A DNA stretch of 64,000 nucleotides. Origin: Clostridium_AW sp963515715 (GTDB taxonomy: Bacteria > Bacillota > Clostridia > Clostridiales > Clostridiaceae). The notes under the pieces are model-generated. The model did no database searches and was not told the DNA's origin. It saw only the letters and a program-made list of their open reading frames with translations. Below, in pieces: positions 26,917 to 36,055 of the stretch (positions are counted from its first letter, which is position 1; each line of letters starts with the position of its first letter). The stretch is from contig NZ_CAUPZS010000006.1 of the NCBI RefSeq assembly GCF_963515715.1, forward strand, positions 62,001 to 126,000, in the 5' to 3' direction. Position numbers and translations under genes: made by a program.

Positions 26917-29229
26917 CTATTTATCCATATTTTTATAACCCTTTACAGCTATTTCTAAGGCTTCTACTATTTTAGGGTCATATTTTTTCCCAGATTGTAG
27001 CTTTATCTCTTCTAAGGCTAACTTTTTATCCTGATTTTTAATATAGTCCTCTAAAACACATATTATTCTAGATAATAAGGGGATCTCTTCTCCCTTTAAT
27101 CCCTGTGGGTAACCTTCCCCATTATAATATTCATGGTGACATAATATGTCTTCTGCAATATAAGCAAAATCTGGAATACAAGATGCTATTCTATATCCTG
27201 TTTCACAATGTCTTTTAATTATCTCCATCTCTATTTCATTAAAACCTCCCTCTTTTTCTAATAATTTTTCCGGCATAGCAATTAATCCTATATTATATAT
27301 AGTTGATAATGTTAATAGGGCATCCATTTCTTCTTTACTTAAATTTAAATGCTCACCTATTTTCAAAGATAGATCCTTTACCATAGCTAAGTCTTCTTCT
27401 TTATTTTGAGATTTTTTATTGAGTATTTCAGTTAAATAATTAGTTATTTTCTTTTTTAATTCTTTACTTCCTAGTAATTTATTATTGTACATTCTCTCTT
27501 CAGCTTTTTTATATACATCAGCAATACTTTCTTCATTGTTATTTTTCGTTGATACTCCTAAGGAAATATTAGGTTGTATAGTCCAACCTACTTCTCTCTT
27601 ACACATCTCTTTGATCTTTTCTACTATCTTAAGCCCTCTTTCCTCTGTTACCTTAGGCAGCATTATTACAAATTCATCTCCCCCTGTTCTAGCAACTATA
27701 TCTTCTTCTCTACAGCACTTTTTAAGTATTTTAGCTACATTCTTTATCAATTTATCGCCCTCATCATGACCGAAGGCATCGTTAACTAACTTTAAACAAT
27801 CCACATCTCCCATTATTATGGTTAGGGGTAGCTGCCTTTTAGTATCTAATCTTCTCATTTCCTCTTCTAAAAAAGCCCTGTTGTATAACCCTGTTAAATT
27901 ATCATGAAAGCAAAGATAAGCTACCTTTTGGAAAGCTCTTTTTCTTTCCGTAATATCCGTATGGGTGCAAATCATCCTATTTGGACTTCCATTATTATCC
28001 CATCCTACTATTCTCCCTCTAGTCAAATATTCTCTATAATATCCATTTTTACATTTTAACCTATGCTCTATCCTCAAAATATCACTTTCACCATTGAAAT
28101 GTTTTTGAAGACTGTCATAAAATAAATTTAAATCTTCTGTGGCAATTAAATTTATAAAGGACTGAAAATCCTTTGATATTTCATTTTCCTCATAACCTAA
28201 CATGTGTAAAAATGTATTAGAAAATATAACTTCATTGCTTTTAATATTCCAGTCCCAAACCCCATCTCCATTGCTTTCAATAGCAAATTTCCATCTTTCC
28301 TCTTTTTCTTTAAGTTCTTTTTCCAGGTTCTGTCTCATTAAAAATGAGCTTAAATAATTTGCATATAGTTCAAATATACTGCTATCGAATATAGGCTTAT
28401 ATTTTGGCATAAATATTATAAGTTCTCCTAAAATATTTTTCCTCTCTTTAACTGTTACACTACAACAATAATCAACATTTATCTTATCTTTTATATCATG
28501 TATTTTATCTTCACTAACTATGTCACTTAAAAACTCTCCAATAGTATAAAATCTAACATTTCCCTCTTCTTTCAGCAATTTATTTATTCTTTTATCTAGA
28601 GGAAAATTTTTTCCTAGTAACCTACATCCTATAATGTTATGAAATTCTTTTAAATCATTATCTAGTCCTTGTAAAGATTTAAATTTAAAGCTCTTATTAT
28701 TTTTATCATACATAATAAGAGCCACTATTTTTCCTTCAGATAATTTTAATATATCCTTACAAATAATGTTATAATCTATATTTCCAAAGGGAAACTGTAG
28801 ATACCTAACCAAACTATCAGATAATTTATTAATTTTATTCCAAGTTTTTTTCGTACCTGTTATATCTATTAATGTCATAGCAAAATAGTTCTTTTTATCA
28901 CTGTAAATAAATACTGAAAACCACTTGTCAATACCTTGCCAGTATTCATCAAACCTAGCCATTCCCCCATTTAAAGCTATATTTCCGTAAATATAAATAG
29001 AGGACAGATCTCCCCCTTTATACTTCTTTAATACTTCACTTCCTTTTTTATTCATTATATTTTCTCTACTTACTTCTAAAATATTTATAAACTTATCATT
29101 CACTTCTTCAAAAGTAAAATCTATTGGTACGGAATTATCATCCAAAATAATCTTGCTATATATGAATCCATCAAACATATTTTCCATGACTTCACTATAT
29201 TTATTATTAACACCCCTATCCCCAATCAT
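26917..29229 (-). CDS. PAS/GAF sensor with GGDEF and degenerate HD-GYP domains
   Basis: 770 aa, no membrane segment. Order: PAS-like (about 10-130), GAF-like (about 150-300), PAS/PAC (about 310-430, ending CTHTDITERKRA), GGDEF (about 440-590) with the intact motif ARTGGDEFVIML, then an HD-GYP-type domain (about 610-765). The GGDEF half should make c-di-GMP. In the HD half the HD dyad is replaced (YNIGL for HDIGK) although HHEYYNGEGYPQGL remains, so phosphodiesterase activity is doubtful. It sits just upstream of cooS with a hairpin between; a functional link is not proven. Confidence 0.87.
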   Translation of the reverse strand: MIGDRGVNNKYSEVMENMFDGFIYSKIILDDNSVPIDFTFEEVNDKFINILEVSRENIMNKKGSEVLKKYKGGDLSSIYIYGNIALNGGMARFDEYWQGIDKWFSVFIYSDKKNYFAMTLIDITGTKKTWNKINKLSDSLVRYLQFPFGNIDYNIICKDILKLSEGKIVALIMYDKNNKSFKFKSLQGLDNDLKEFHNIIGCRLLGKNFPLDKRINKLLKEEGNVRFYTIGEFLSDIVSEDKIHDIKDKINVDYCCSVTVKERKNILGELIIFMPKYKPIFDSSIFELYANYLSSFLMRQNLEKELKEKEERWKFAIESNGDGVWDWNIKSNEVIFSNTFLHMLGYEENEISKDFQSFINLIATEDLNLFYDSLQKHFNGESDILRIEHRLKCKNGYYREYLTRGRIVGWDNNGSPNRMICTHTDITERKRAFQKVAYLCFHDNLTGLYNRAFLEEEMRRLDTKRQLPLTIIMGDVDCLKLVNDAFGHDEGDKLIKNVAKILKKCCREEDIVARTGGDEFVIMLPKVTEERGLKIVEKIKEMCKREVGWTIQPNISLGVSTKNNNEESIADVYKKAEERMYNNKLLGSKELKKKITNYLTEILNKKSQNKEEDLAMVKDLSLKIGEHLNLSKEEMDALLTLSTIYNIGLIAMPEKLLEKEGGFNEIEMEIIKRHCETGYRIASCIPDFAYIAEDILCHHEYYNGEGYPQGLKGEEIPLLSRIICVLEDYIKNQDKKLALEEIKLQSGKKYDPKIVEALEIAVKGYKNMDK

Positions 29230-29318
29230 CTATAATTTACACTCCTTTTACTATAATACTTTTGTTGTTTCTATAAATTATATGTAGGATTAAAGAATAA
29301 AAATACTAAAATTTAATA

Positions 29319-29347
29319 TTGATTTATGCTTTGATATATTATATAAT
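29319..29347 (+). promoter_or_regulatory. Sigma-A promoter of the serine T-box operon
   Basis: -35 TTGATT (29319-29324) and -10 TATAAT (29342-29347) are 17 bp apart, with the T-box starting shortly after. The remainder of the 29230-29318 gap shows nothing recognisable. Confidence 0.82.
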
Positions 29348-29369
29348 ACGACTTAACACATTGATGTTT

Positions 29370-29590
29370 TGAAAGGTAGTAGTAAACAATCCTTCATTTT
29401 AAGAGAGCCGATGGATGGTGAGAATCGGCATTGAAGCTTGTTGAATCCGACCTGGAGCTGTATAGGGGTAACAACCTATGCCGGTTAAAAACCGTTATCA
29501 TGCAAAGGCTACTTGCAAGTAGCAAAATTAAGGTGGTACCACGTGGCTATCCCCCGTCCTTAGATTATTCTAATGGGCGGGTTTTTTTAT
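29370..29590 (+). ncRNA. T-box leader, serine-specific (UCC specifier)
   Basis: The invariant T-box AAGGTGGTACCACG is at about 29529-29542. It is followed by a terminator (CCCGTCCTTAG / CTAATGGGCGGG then seven T, to 29588). Upstream, Stem I carries GAGAG, GGTGAGAATCGGC and the specifier context GAA-TCC-GACC, giving UCC for serine. Uncharged tRNA-Ser would stabilise the antiterminator and switch on the serine synthesis genes that follow. Confidence 0.93.
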
Positions 29591-29625
29591 TTTAATTTTA
29601 TTTTATTTGATAGGAGGTTTTCTAT

Positions 29626-30687
29626 ATGGAAAAGTTATTAATGACACCAGGACCAACTAACGTTCCTGAGCGAGTATTAAACAAGATGAATGAAAAAATG
29701 ATTCATCATAGGACATCTGAATATAGTAATTTATTTAGAGAATTTAACGAAAGATTAAAATTTGTTTTTCAAACTTCAAATAATGTTTTAACATTCCCAT
29801 CCGCTGGTACAGGTGCTTTAGAAGCCTCTATAGCTAACTGCTTTAGTACTGGTGATAGGATTTTAGCCGTATCAATTGGTGATTTTGGCGACAGATTTAT
29901 ACAAATAGCAAAAATATATGGATTAATAGTTGATGAAATAAAAGTTCCTTGGGGGAGAGCTGTCTCTCTTGAGGAAATTAAAAATAACTTAAAAGATTAT
30001 CATAAAGGTCTTATTATTACTCATAATGAAACTTCTACAGGAGCAGTTAATCCTATAAAAGAAATAGGAGAATATTTAAAAGATAAAAATATTCTTTACA
30101 TTGTAGACGCAGTAAGCTCCCTTGGAGGAATAGATATCAAAATGGACGAATGGAATATAGATGTGTTAATAACAGCATCTCAAAAGGCTTTGATGTCTCC
30201 TCCTGGTCTATCTTTTGTAGGTGTGAGCAAAAAAGCTTTTGAGTATTGCAAGGCTTCAAATATACCTAAATTCTATTTTGATTTCTTAAATGCTAACAAA
30301 TATTTAGAAAAAGATGATCCTCAAAACCCTTATACTCCTGCAGTCTCTCTTATATCAGCTGCTAATGAAGCTTTAACTATGATAGAGGAAGAGGGCTTAA
30401 ATAACGTATTTTTAAGACATAAAATGCTAGCAGATAAATTCAGAGAAGAAGTGAAAAGTATGGGATTAAAAATCTTTACTGATGAAAGCGCACTTTCCAA
30501 TACTATTACCGCTATTTCCTTTGAAAATGCTAGCGATATAAAAAATAGATTAGAAAAAGAATACAATATTATAGTTGCCGGAGGACAAGGAACTGCAAAA
30601 GGAAAAATGATAAGAGTAGGTCACATGGGATGTATAAACGAAGAGATGATATATAGAACTTTAAATGCAATTAAAGAGATAATATAA
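29626..30687 (+). CDS. Class V aminotransferase (phosphoserine/serine-pyruvate type)
   Basis: 353 aa PLP enzyme starting MTPGPTNVPERVL, the signature of the alanine-glyoxylate/serine-pyruvate aminotransferase branch. The PLP Lys is in ITASQKALMSPPG at about residue 193, and Asp of YIVDAVSSLGG contacts the cofactor. As first gene behind a serine T-box and directly before serA, it most likely supplies the phosphoserine aminotransferase step (3-phosphohydroxypyruvate to phosphoserine), though it is not the classical SerC subtype. TAGGAGG precedes the ATG. Confidence 0.88.
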   Translation: MEKLLMTPGPTNVPERVLNKMNEKMIHHRTSEYSNLFREFNERLKFVFQTSNNVLTFPSAGTGALEASIANCFSTGDRILAVSIGDFGDRFIQIAKIYGLIVDEIKVPWGRAVSLEEIKNNLKDYHKGLIITHNETSTGAVNPIKEIGEYLKDKNILYIVDAVSSLGGIDIKMDEWNIDVLITASQKALMSPPGLSFVGVSKKAFEYCKASNIPKFYFDFLNANKYLEKDDPQNPYTPAVSLISAANEALTMIEEEGLNNVFLRHKMLADKFREEVKSMGLKIFTDESALSNTITAISFENASDIKNRLEKEYNIIVAGGQGTAKGKMIRVGHMGCINEEMIYRTLNAIKEII

Positions 30688-30709
30688 AATACTATAGGGG
30701 GTATTCGTT

Positions 30710-32308
30710 GTGGAAATAAATAAAGTTTTAATAATTGATAAAATAGATAATATGGGAATAGAATTGTTGCAAAATCAGCAAGATTTCCAAGTTGACGTAA
30801 AAATAGGTATAGAAAGAGAAGAACTATTAAATATAATAAATAATTATCAAGGACTCATAATACGAAGTGATGCAAAAGTAGACAGTGAACTAATGGATAG
30901 AGCCCTTAATTTGAAAATTGTAGGTAGAGCTGGAAATGGAGTAGATAATATTGATATTCCTGAGGCTACAAAAAGAGGTATTATAGTAGCTAATACTCCT
31001 GATAGCAATAGCATTTCAGCTTGCGAATTGACCATAGGACTTTTACTTTCCACCTCAAGAAATATAGCTAGATCAGATAAGTTTTTAAAAGATGGAAACT
31101 GGGATAGGGATAGCTTCATGGGAAACGAGTTATTCAACAAAACTCTAGGAATTATAGGCCTTGGCAGAATTGGAGCTCTTGTTGCTACAAGAATGAATGC
31201 CTTTGGTATGAAAGTTATTGCCTATGATCCATACATTTCAGATGAGAGATTTGAAAGATATAATGTGGAAAAGAAAAATGCCTTAGAAGAGTTATTAAAA
31301 GAATCAGACTATATAACTATCCATACACCAAGAACAGAAGAAACTATAGGTATCATCGGCGAAAAGGAAGTAGCTCTTATGAAAGATGGAGTTAGAATTG
31401 TAAATGCTGCCAGAGGAAAACTAATGGAAGAAAAAGCTCTATGCAATGGACTTGCCAGTGGTAAAATTGCCAGCGTAGGCTTAGATGTTCACGATAAAGA
31501 ACCTAGATACAGTGCAGAATTATATAACTTCCCTAATGTAGTAGTTACTCCTCATATAGGTGCCACTACTGTGGAAGCTCAGCAAAATGTTGGACTAACA
31601 GTAGCTCGACAGGTACTTTATGGCATAAAAGGTGAAATTGTACCTAATGCTGTTAATCTTCCTCTAATACACAGGGATGAATTAAAAGTTTTAAAACCTT
31701 ATATTGATTTAATGGAATCTCTAGGGAAAATATATTATCAAGTAAACAAAGAAGTAATAAAGTTTGTGGATATAACCTATTGGGGAGAAATAGGTTGTCA
31801 GGATACTGAAATGGCTACCATAGCTTTTATTAAAGGATTACTGCAGCCGATAATGGATGACAGAGTTAATTATATTAATGCTCTAGTAAAAGCAAAAGAA
31901 AGTGGCATAGGTATAACCTGTGAAAATTTCTGTGAGCACTATAATAGCTATTCAAACTTAATAAGAATTAAAATTACAAATGATGCGGGAAAGGAATTTA
32001 CCCTATCAGGAACACTATCTAATAAAGGCGATGGAAAATTAGTTGAAATACTTGGCTATGAGGTTGATGTGAACCCAACAAATTATATGCTAATATTACA
32101 AAACAGAGATGTTCCTGGAGTTATAGGTCAAGTTGGTACCTTCATAGGAGAAGAAAACGTGAACGTTGCAACTATGCAAGTTGGCAGAAAGCTAAAAGGG
32201 GATAAAGCTCTTATGATATTAAATATAGACGATAGAATATCAAAAACTGCTCTAAATAAACTCACATCTTCTGATAATATTTTGTGGGCAAAAGTTGTTG
32301 AAATTTAA
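30710..32308 (+). CDS. serA: D-3-phosphoglycerate dehydrogenase (long form with ACT domain)
   Basis: 532 aa. The catalytic and NAD domains show LGIIGLGRIGALVATRMNAFGMKV (Rossmann), RIVNAARGKLMEEKAL and VTPHIGATTVEAQ with the catalytic His. An intervening ASB-like domain and a C-terminal ACT domain (YMLILQNRDVPGVIGQVGTFIGEENVNVATMQVGR) suggest feedback by serine. It starts serine synthesis from 3-phosphoglycerate. GTG start at 30710 with AGGGGG; 22 nt after the aminotransferase. No serB is adjacent. Confidence 0.95.
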   Translation: MEINKVLIIDKIDNMGIELLQNQQDFQVDVKIGIEREELLNIINNYQGLIIRSDAKVDSELMDRALNLKIVGRAGNGVDNIDIPEATKRGIIVANTPDSNSISACELTIGLLLSTSRNIARSDKFLKDGNWDRDSFMGNELFNKTLGIIGLGRIGALVATRMNAFGMKVIAYDPYISDERFERYNVEKKNALEELLKESDYITIHTPRTEETIGIIGEKEVALMKDGVRIVNAARGKLMEEKALCNGLASGKIASVGLDVHDKEPRYSAELYNFPNVVVTPHIGATTVEAQQNVGLTVARQVLYGIKGEIVPNAVNLPLIHRDELKVLKPYIDLMESLGKIYYQVNKEVIKFVDITYWGEIGCQDTEMATIAFIKGLLQPIMDDRVNYINALVKAKESGIGITCENFCEHYNSYSNLIRIKITNDAGKEFTLSGTLSNKGDGKLVEILGYEVDVNPTNYMLILQNRDVPGVIGQVGTFIGEENVNVATMQVGRKLKGDKALMILNIDDRISKTALNKLTSSDNILWAKVVEI

Positions 32309-32462
32309 CTTTAAAAGTTAAATTAGTGAAAAATTAAGAATGAAGAGCGAAAAATAGAGGATGAATTTCTGCAAGAAATTCTAATATCATCATGATTACA
32401 AGAATTCTCTACCCAGAATTCTATCCTTGATTTTTCACTTTTAAATTTTCATTTTTCATTAA
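32309..32462 (+). repeat. MITE-like dispersed repeat, copy C (fullest copy)
   Basis: About 150 bp with imperfect terminal inverted repeats: GTGAAAAATTAAGAATGAAGAG... at the left against the complement of ...TTTTTCACTTTTAAATTTTCA at the right. The inner palindromes are GAATTTCTGCAAGAAATTC and AGAATTCTCTACCCAGAATTCT. It shares the left half with copy D and the right half with copies A and B. It lies between serA and the next gene without visible coding content. Confidence 0.65.
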
Positions 32463-32478
32463 AAAGGGGTGTATAAAA

Positions 32479-33276
32479 ATGCTGAAAAAAATTGGTTATG
32501 CTGCCACAGTTGGAGAAGAAAATATTTATAAAACCATAGACTTTGCACAGGAAAATACCATGTCTGCTGTGGAAATAAATTTAAATGTTCCTATATACTT
32601 TCCTGAGAACTTTTCTATGGAAGAAAGGGCTAAAATAAAAAAACATGCCGAAGATAAAGGAATAACTTTATCCATGCATGCCCCTGAAGATATAACTCTG
32701 CTTCAACTTCAAAGTAGCATTAGAGAAGCTACCTTAAATAGATTGAAGGAAATAATAGATTTTGGAATACACATTGGGGGTAGAGCCTTGACTCTCCATG
32801 TAGGTCCTTCTGTATGTTTTACCTTAGTGGATAGGAAGAGTTATATGGAGGAATTTCATAAAGAAGAGTATAAAAAAATATTAAAGAATTCCTTAATAGA
32901 ATTAATTAATCACACCGGTAATAAATTAATGATTTGTGTTGAAAACTCTGGGAGATTTACAGAAAACTTAATTCAAGAAACCCTTCAAGAGTTGCTAGAT
33001 ACAACCTCACTCTCTCTAACTTGGGACATAGGTCATTCCTATGAAAATAAATATAACGAAGTGGATTTCTTTATTAAAAATATTGATAAAATAAGAACCT
33101 GCCATGTGCATGATAACAACGGTAAAAGTGACCATCAAATCGTAGGCACAGGTAACTTAGACTTTAAAAAACATTTTTCATTGATGGAGGGCAAGGATAT
33201 TGTATATATCATAGAAGTTAGACCGAGAGAAAATGCAGTAAAATCCCTGAAAAAATTACAAAGTAATTTTTGTTAA
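32479..33276 (+). CDS. Sugar phosphate isomerase/epimerase-like TIM-barrel protein
   Basis: 265 aa of the AP-endonuclease-2/xylose-isomerase-like barrel family. Metal ligands are likely in SMHAPED, LHVGPS, VENSGR, TWDIGHSYE, CHVHDNNGKSDHQIVG and IIEVRP. The family includes sugar isomerases and endonuclease IV relatives; the length suits a small-molecule isomerase. Substrate unknown. AAAGGGGTG supports the ATG. It may be read from the serine operon, but the repeat lies between. Confidence 0.78.
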   Translation: MLKKIGYAATVGEENIYKTIDFAQENTMSAVEINLNVPIYFPENFSMEERAKIKKHAEDKGITLSMHAPEDITLLQLQSSIREATLNRLKEIIDFGIHIGGRALTLHVGPSVCFTLVDRKSYMEEFHKEEYKKILKNSLIELINHTGNKLMICVENSGRFTENLIQETLQELLDTTSLSLTWDIGHSYENKYNEVDFFIKNIDKIRTCHVHDNNGKSDHQIVGTGNLDFKKHFSLMEGKDIVYIIEVRPRENAVKSLKKLQSNFC

Positions 33277-33425
33277 TTACAATATATTCTAAATATTCTA
33301 AGATTCATACCAATTTAACTGAATTTTCAAGGTATTAAGAGGCTATATATCTTATTAAGCTTAAACAAAGCTTTACTCTCGCTCTTATATATCATAACTA
33401 GTATATAATGGAACTAAATACAACT

Positions 33426-33456
33426 ATCATACATAATCATACATAATCATACATAA
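33426..33456 (+). repeat. Three tandem copies of a 10-bp unit ahead of the cupin gene
   Basis: The unit ATCATACATA occurs three times in direct succession and ends a few bases before the AAAGGAGAG ribosome binding site. It may be a binding site or simple slippage expansion. Confidence 0.6.
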
Positions 33457-33469
33457 AGGAGAGAGAAAT

Positions 33470-33799
33470 ATGAAAATTGTTGATGTTCCATTCTGTACAA
33501 TTAATTGGAGTGAAGTAGAAACTACAGAACACCCTGGTATAACTGGAAAGGCAATATGGAGAACTTTTGAACAGGGAAATATCCGTGTTCGTATGGTTGA
33601 ATATACTCCTGGGTATTTAGCAGACCATTGGTGCAGCCGTGGCCACGTACTGCTTGTGTTAGAAGGAGAATTAGAAACGGAATTAGAGGATGGAAGAAAA
33701 TTTACCCTTAAAGCTGGTACAAGCTATCAAGTTGCTGATGGTATAAATCCACATCGTTCCTCTACTAAAAATGGTGCTAAACTTTTTATAGTTGATTAA
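33470..33799 (+). CDS. Small cupin-fold protein (DHCW-motif-like family)
   Basis: 109 aa single cupin: ADHWCSRGHVLLVLEGELETELEDGRKFTLKAGTSYQVADGINPHRS holds the two cupin motifs with His and Glu metal ligands. The ADHWCS signature matches the family annotated as DHCW-motif cupins, of unknown function. A strong AAAGGAGAG precedes the ATG. The gene is alone between the TIM-barrel gene and a bidirectional terminator. Confidence 0.82.
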   Translation: MKIVDVPFCTINWSEVETTEHPGITGKAIWRTFEQGNIRVRMVEYTPGYLADHWCSRGHVLLVLEGELETELEDGRKFTLKAGTSYQVADGINPHRSSTKNGAKLFIVD

Positions 33800-33815
33800 A
33801 ATAATTTTATACTTA

Positions 33816-33873
33816 TAATGAAGAAACCCAGAATTATTCAAATATAATTCTGGGTTTCTTCATTATATAATTA
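33816..33873. terminator. Bidirectional terminator between cupin and hydroxyacid dehydrogenase genes
   Basis: A long near-perfect stem (GAAGAAACCCAGAATTAT and its complement) lies between convergent genes, with T-rich flanks on both strands. Confidence 0.88.
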
Positions 33874-33895
33874 TATAGACTAATAACATAGATTT

Positions 33896-34882
33896 TTATA
33901 AACTAATCTCCCAAGAGCTATTTCCATTTACTAAAAATGAATGTAAGCTTCTCAATCCACATTCCACCATATCGCTAACTGCTTGATCTGTATAGAATGC
34001 ACAATGAGGAGTTAATATTACATTAGGTAAGCCCTTTAATATAGCTAATCCATCATGATTTATAGCTTTAAATCTACAATCACTATGGAATATGCCTAAT
34101 TCATTTTCTATAACATCCAGTCCCGCTCCCCCGATTTTTCCATTCTTTAATCCATCTATAAGATCAAATGTGTCTATTAATTCTCCACGAGCTGTGTTGA
34201 TTATCTTTACTCCATCCTTCATTTTTGCAATGGTTTCTTTATTTATTAAATGATAGTTGCTTTCAAATAATGGAGCATGCAATGTAATAATATCCGCTTT
34301 TCCTAATAATGTATCCAAATCTACATACTCTACATACTTCTTCATTTCTTCGTTTGGATATAGATCATAAGCAAGTATTTTACAGCCAAACCCACTGAAG
34401 TTTTTTATAACAGTCTGTCCTATACGACCTGTGCCAATAACTCCAATTGTCTGGTTGCGAAATTCATTTCCCATTAATCCGCCTAATGTATAGTCATGTC
34501 CTTGGCCTCTTTTTATTGATTCTATTACCCTACGATTTAACATTAATGCAAGCATTGTTGCAAAATCTGCCACTGAATTTGGAGAGTATGTTGCATTACT
34601 TACCCTTATTCCTAGTTCCTTAGCCGCATTTAGATCTATATTATTATAACCAGCGCTTCTTGAAGCTAAGTATTTAACTCCACATTTGCTTAGTTTCTCT
34701 AAAACTTCTCTTTTAGCATTACAATTACCTAATATTGCAACAGCTTCTATTCCTTCTGCTAAATGTGCATTTTCAGGTGATAAACATTCCTTTACATAAG
34801 TAACATCTAAATTTAGTTCCTTTGAGAACTTCTCAAAAGCTAAAGTTTCATCTGGTCTATATGCATATGCAATAATTTTCAT
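33896..34882 (-). CDS. D-2-hydroxyacid dehydrogenase (D-lactate dehydrogenase-like)
   Basis: 328 aa. The NAD-binding domain shows TIGVIGTGRIGQTVIKNFSGFGCKILAYD; the catalytic Arg, Glu and His are in NTARGELID, GLDVIENELG and LTPHCAFYTD. The overall form matches LdhA/VanH-type D-lactate or hydroxyisocaproate dehydrogenases reducing 2-keto acids with NADH. It is the second gene of an operon with a PTS-IIC-like membrane protein, under a MerR-type promoter. Confidence 0.9.
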   Translation of the reverse strand: MKIIAYAYRPDETLAFEKFSKELNLDVTYVKECLSPENAHLAEGIEAVAILGNCNAKREVLEKLSKCGVKYLASRSAGYNNIDLNAAKELGIRVSNATYSPNSVADFATMLALMLNRRVIESIKRGQGHDYTLGGLMGNEFRNQTIGVIGTGRIGQTVIKNFSGFGCKILAYDLYPNEEMKKYVEYVDLDTLLGKADIITLHAPLFESNYHLINKETIAKMKDGVKIINTARGELIDTFDLIDGLKNGKIGGAGLDVIENELGIFHSDCRFKAINHDGLAILKGLPNVILTPHCAFYTDQAVSDMVECGLRSLHSFLVNGNSSWEISL

Positions 34883-34899
34883 CTTACTTCTCCTCCGTA

Positions 34900-35934
34900 T
34901 TATTTAAATTCTATTAAGTAATCCTCTTCCTTAACAATTTTCAATACATTTATAAATACATATTTAAATACAAAACTTAATATAAGTGGTACTACTATGA
35001 ACATCATTACTGTCGCTATTAGATTTCCTGTACTATATCCAGTAATATTTAAATGATTTATTGGCCCTATAAGTCCACTAACACCAAATCCAGCACTCAT
35101 TGGTGTACCTTGTATCTTTTGTAATCCACCTAAAGCTCCAACTACTGCCGCATTTGCAATTATAGGCAACATCATTGTTGGTTTCTTAACAAAGTTCGCC
35201 ATTTGCATCTTTGGTGAGCCCAATATATGAGCCAATGAAGTTCCCAATCCATTTACATTAAATCCAGCTACTGCAAGTCCAAAACCAGCAGCACATATTC
35301 CAAGGTTTGCAGTTCCTGAACCAATTCCAGCTAACGAAATAGCCATTGCAACACCAACGGTAGATACTGGTGAAACTATCAATACTGCAAAAGTAACAGC
35401 TGTAAGTATTCCCATTAGTACTGGTTGTAGTGTCGTAAACGCTGCGACCATATTTCCTAAATATTTTGTTATTGAAGATACATATGGAAGTATTTGTAGT
35501 CCTGTAAATCCTATAAGAGTAATAACAACTGTTGGAACGCAAAGCATTGTATAAGCCTTTAATTTATCCCCTATATATAATATCAATAATACCGCCAATG
35601 CCGCTGTTATTCCAGCATTTATTACATCGCCCATTCCAGCAAATTGAATAACATTATCCTTTATTTTTAGAGCTCCAGAACCTATCATTGTAGTTATTGC
35701 TAGAGTTCCTGATTGTATAGGAGACATCTTAAATTGCATAGCTATACAAAGTCCCATTACAATAGCCAATAAATTGCTAGCCATCTTTGTAATTTCCACT
35801 ATAGCATTTATATTAAGAGCCTTACCTAATTCTCCTAACAAAGCGGAAGGTATTAGTGCAACTACAATACCAATGCTCATACCTGTAAGAATTTTGCTAA
35901 TAAACTCCTTAGCATTAATTTTGTTTTCTGACAT
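34900..35934 (-). CDS. PTS IIC-like membrane transporter (PTS_EIIC_2 family)
   Basis: 344 aa with about ten hydrophobic segments. MSENKINAKEFISKILTGMSIGIVVALIPSALLGELGK and IQGTPMSAGFGVSGLIGPINHLN resemble PTS_EIIC_2 proteins, which lack the IIA and IIB phosphotransfer domains. No PTS phosphocarrier genes are adjacent, so it may be a non-PTS carrier. The pairing with a D-2-hydroxyacid dehydrogenase hints at keto- or hydroxyacid transport. AAGGAG precedes the ATG. Confidence 0.8.
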   Translation of the reverse strand: MSENKINAKEFISKILTGMSIGIVVALIPSALLGELGKALNINAIVEITKMASNLLAIVMGLCIAMQFKMSPIQSGTLAITTMIGSGALKIKDNVIQFAGMGDVINAGITAALAVLLILYIGDKLKAYTMLCVPTVVITLIGFTGLQILPYVSSITKYLGNMVAAFTTLQPVLMGILTAVTFAVLIVSPVSTVGVAMAISLAGIGSGTANLGICAAGFGLAVAGFNVNGLGTSLAHILGSPKMQMANFVKKPTMMLPIIANAAVVGALGGLQKIQGTPMSAGFGVSGLIGPINHLNITGYSTGNLIATVMMFIVVPLILSFVFKYVFINVLKIVKEEDYLIEFK

Positions 35935-35979
35935 GATTTATTCACTCCTTAAATCAATTATTAATTTTTTAACAATTTC

Positions 35980-36010
35980 ACTTTAATCTGTACCCTAAGG
36001 TCATTGTCAA
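35980..36010 (-). promoter_or_regulatory. MerR-type promoter with 19-bp spacer for the IIC/dehydrogenase operon
   Basis: -35 TTGACA (36005-36010) and -10 TAAAGT (35980-35985) are 19 bp apart on the minus strand. The spacer ATGACCTTAGGGTACAGAT contains an imperfect dyad centred on CCTTAGG-type sequence. Over-long spacers with a dyad are the hallmark of promoters untwisted by MerR-family activators; a MerR gene lies immediately upstream. Confidence 0.75.
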
Positions 36011-36029
36011 CAACAATTTTTTCAATAAT

Positions 36030-36055
36030 AAAAGGATGAGATATTATCTCACCCT
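36030..36055 (-). terminator. Terminator overlapping the MerR gene stop
   Basis: Stem GGGTGAGATA / TATCTCATCC with a short loop is followed by TTTTATTATTG on the minus strand, so the MerR gene is not simply the first gene of the next operon. Confidence 0.7.

Noticed and set aside
33426..33456. Possible CRISPR-like array
   Set aside because: Only three contiguous 10-bp units without spacers.
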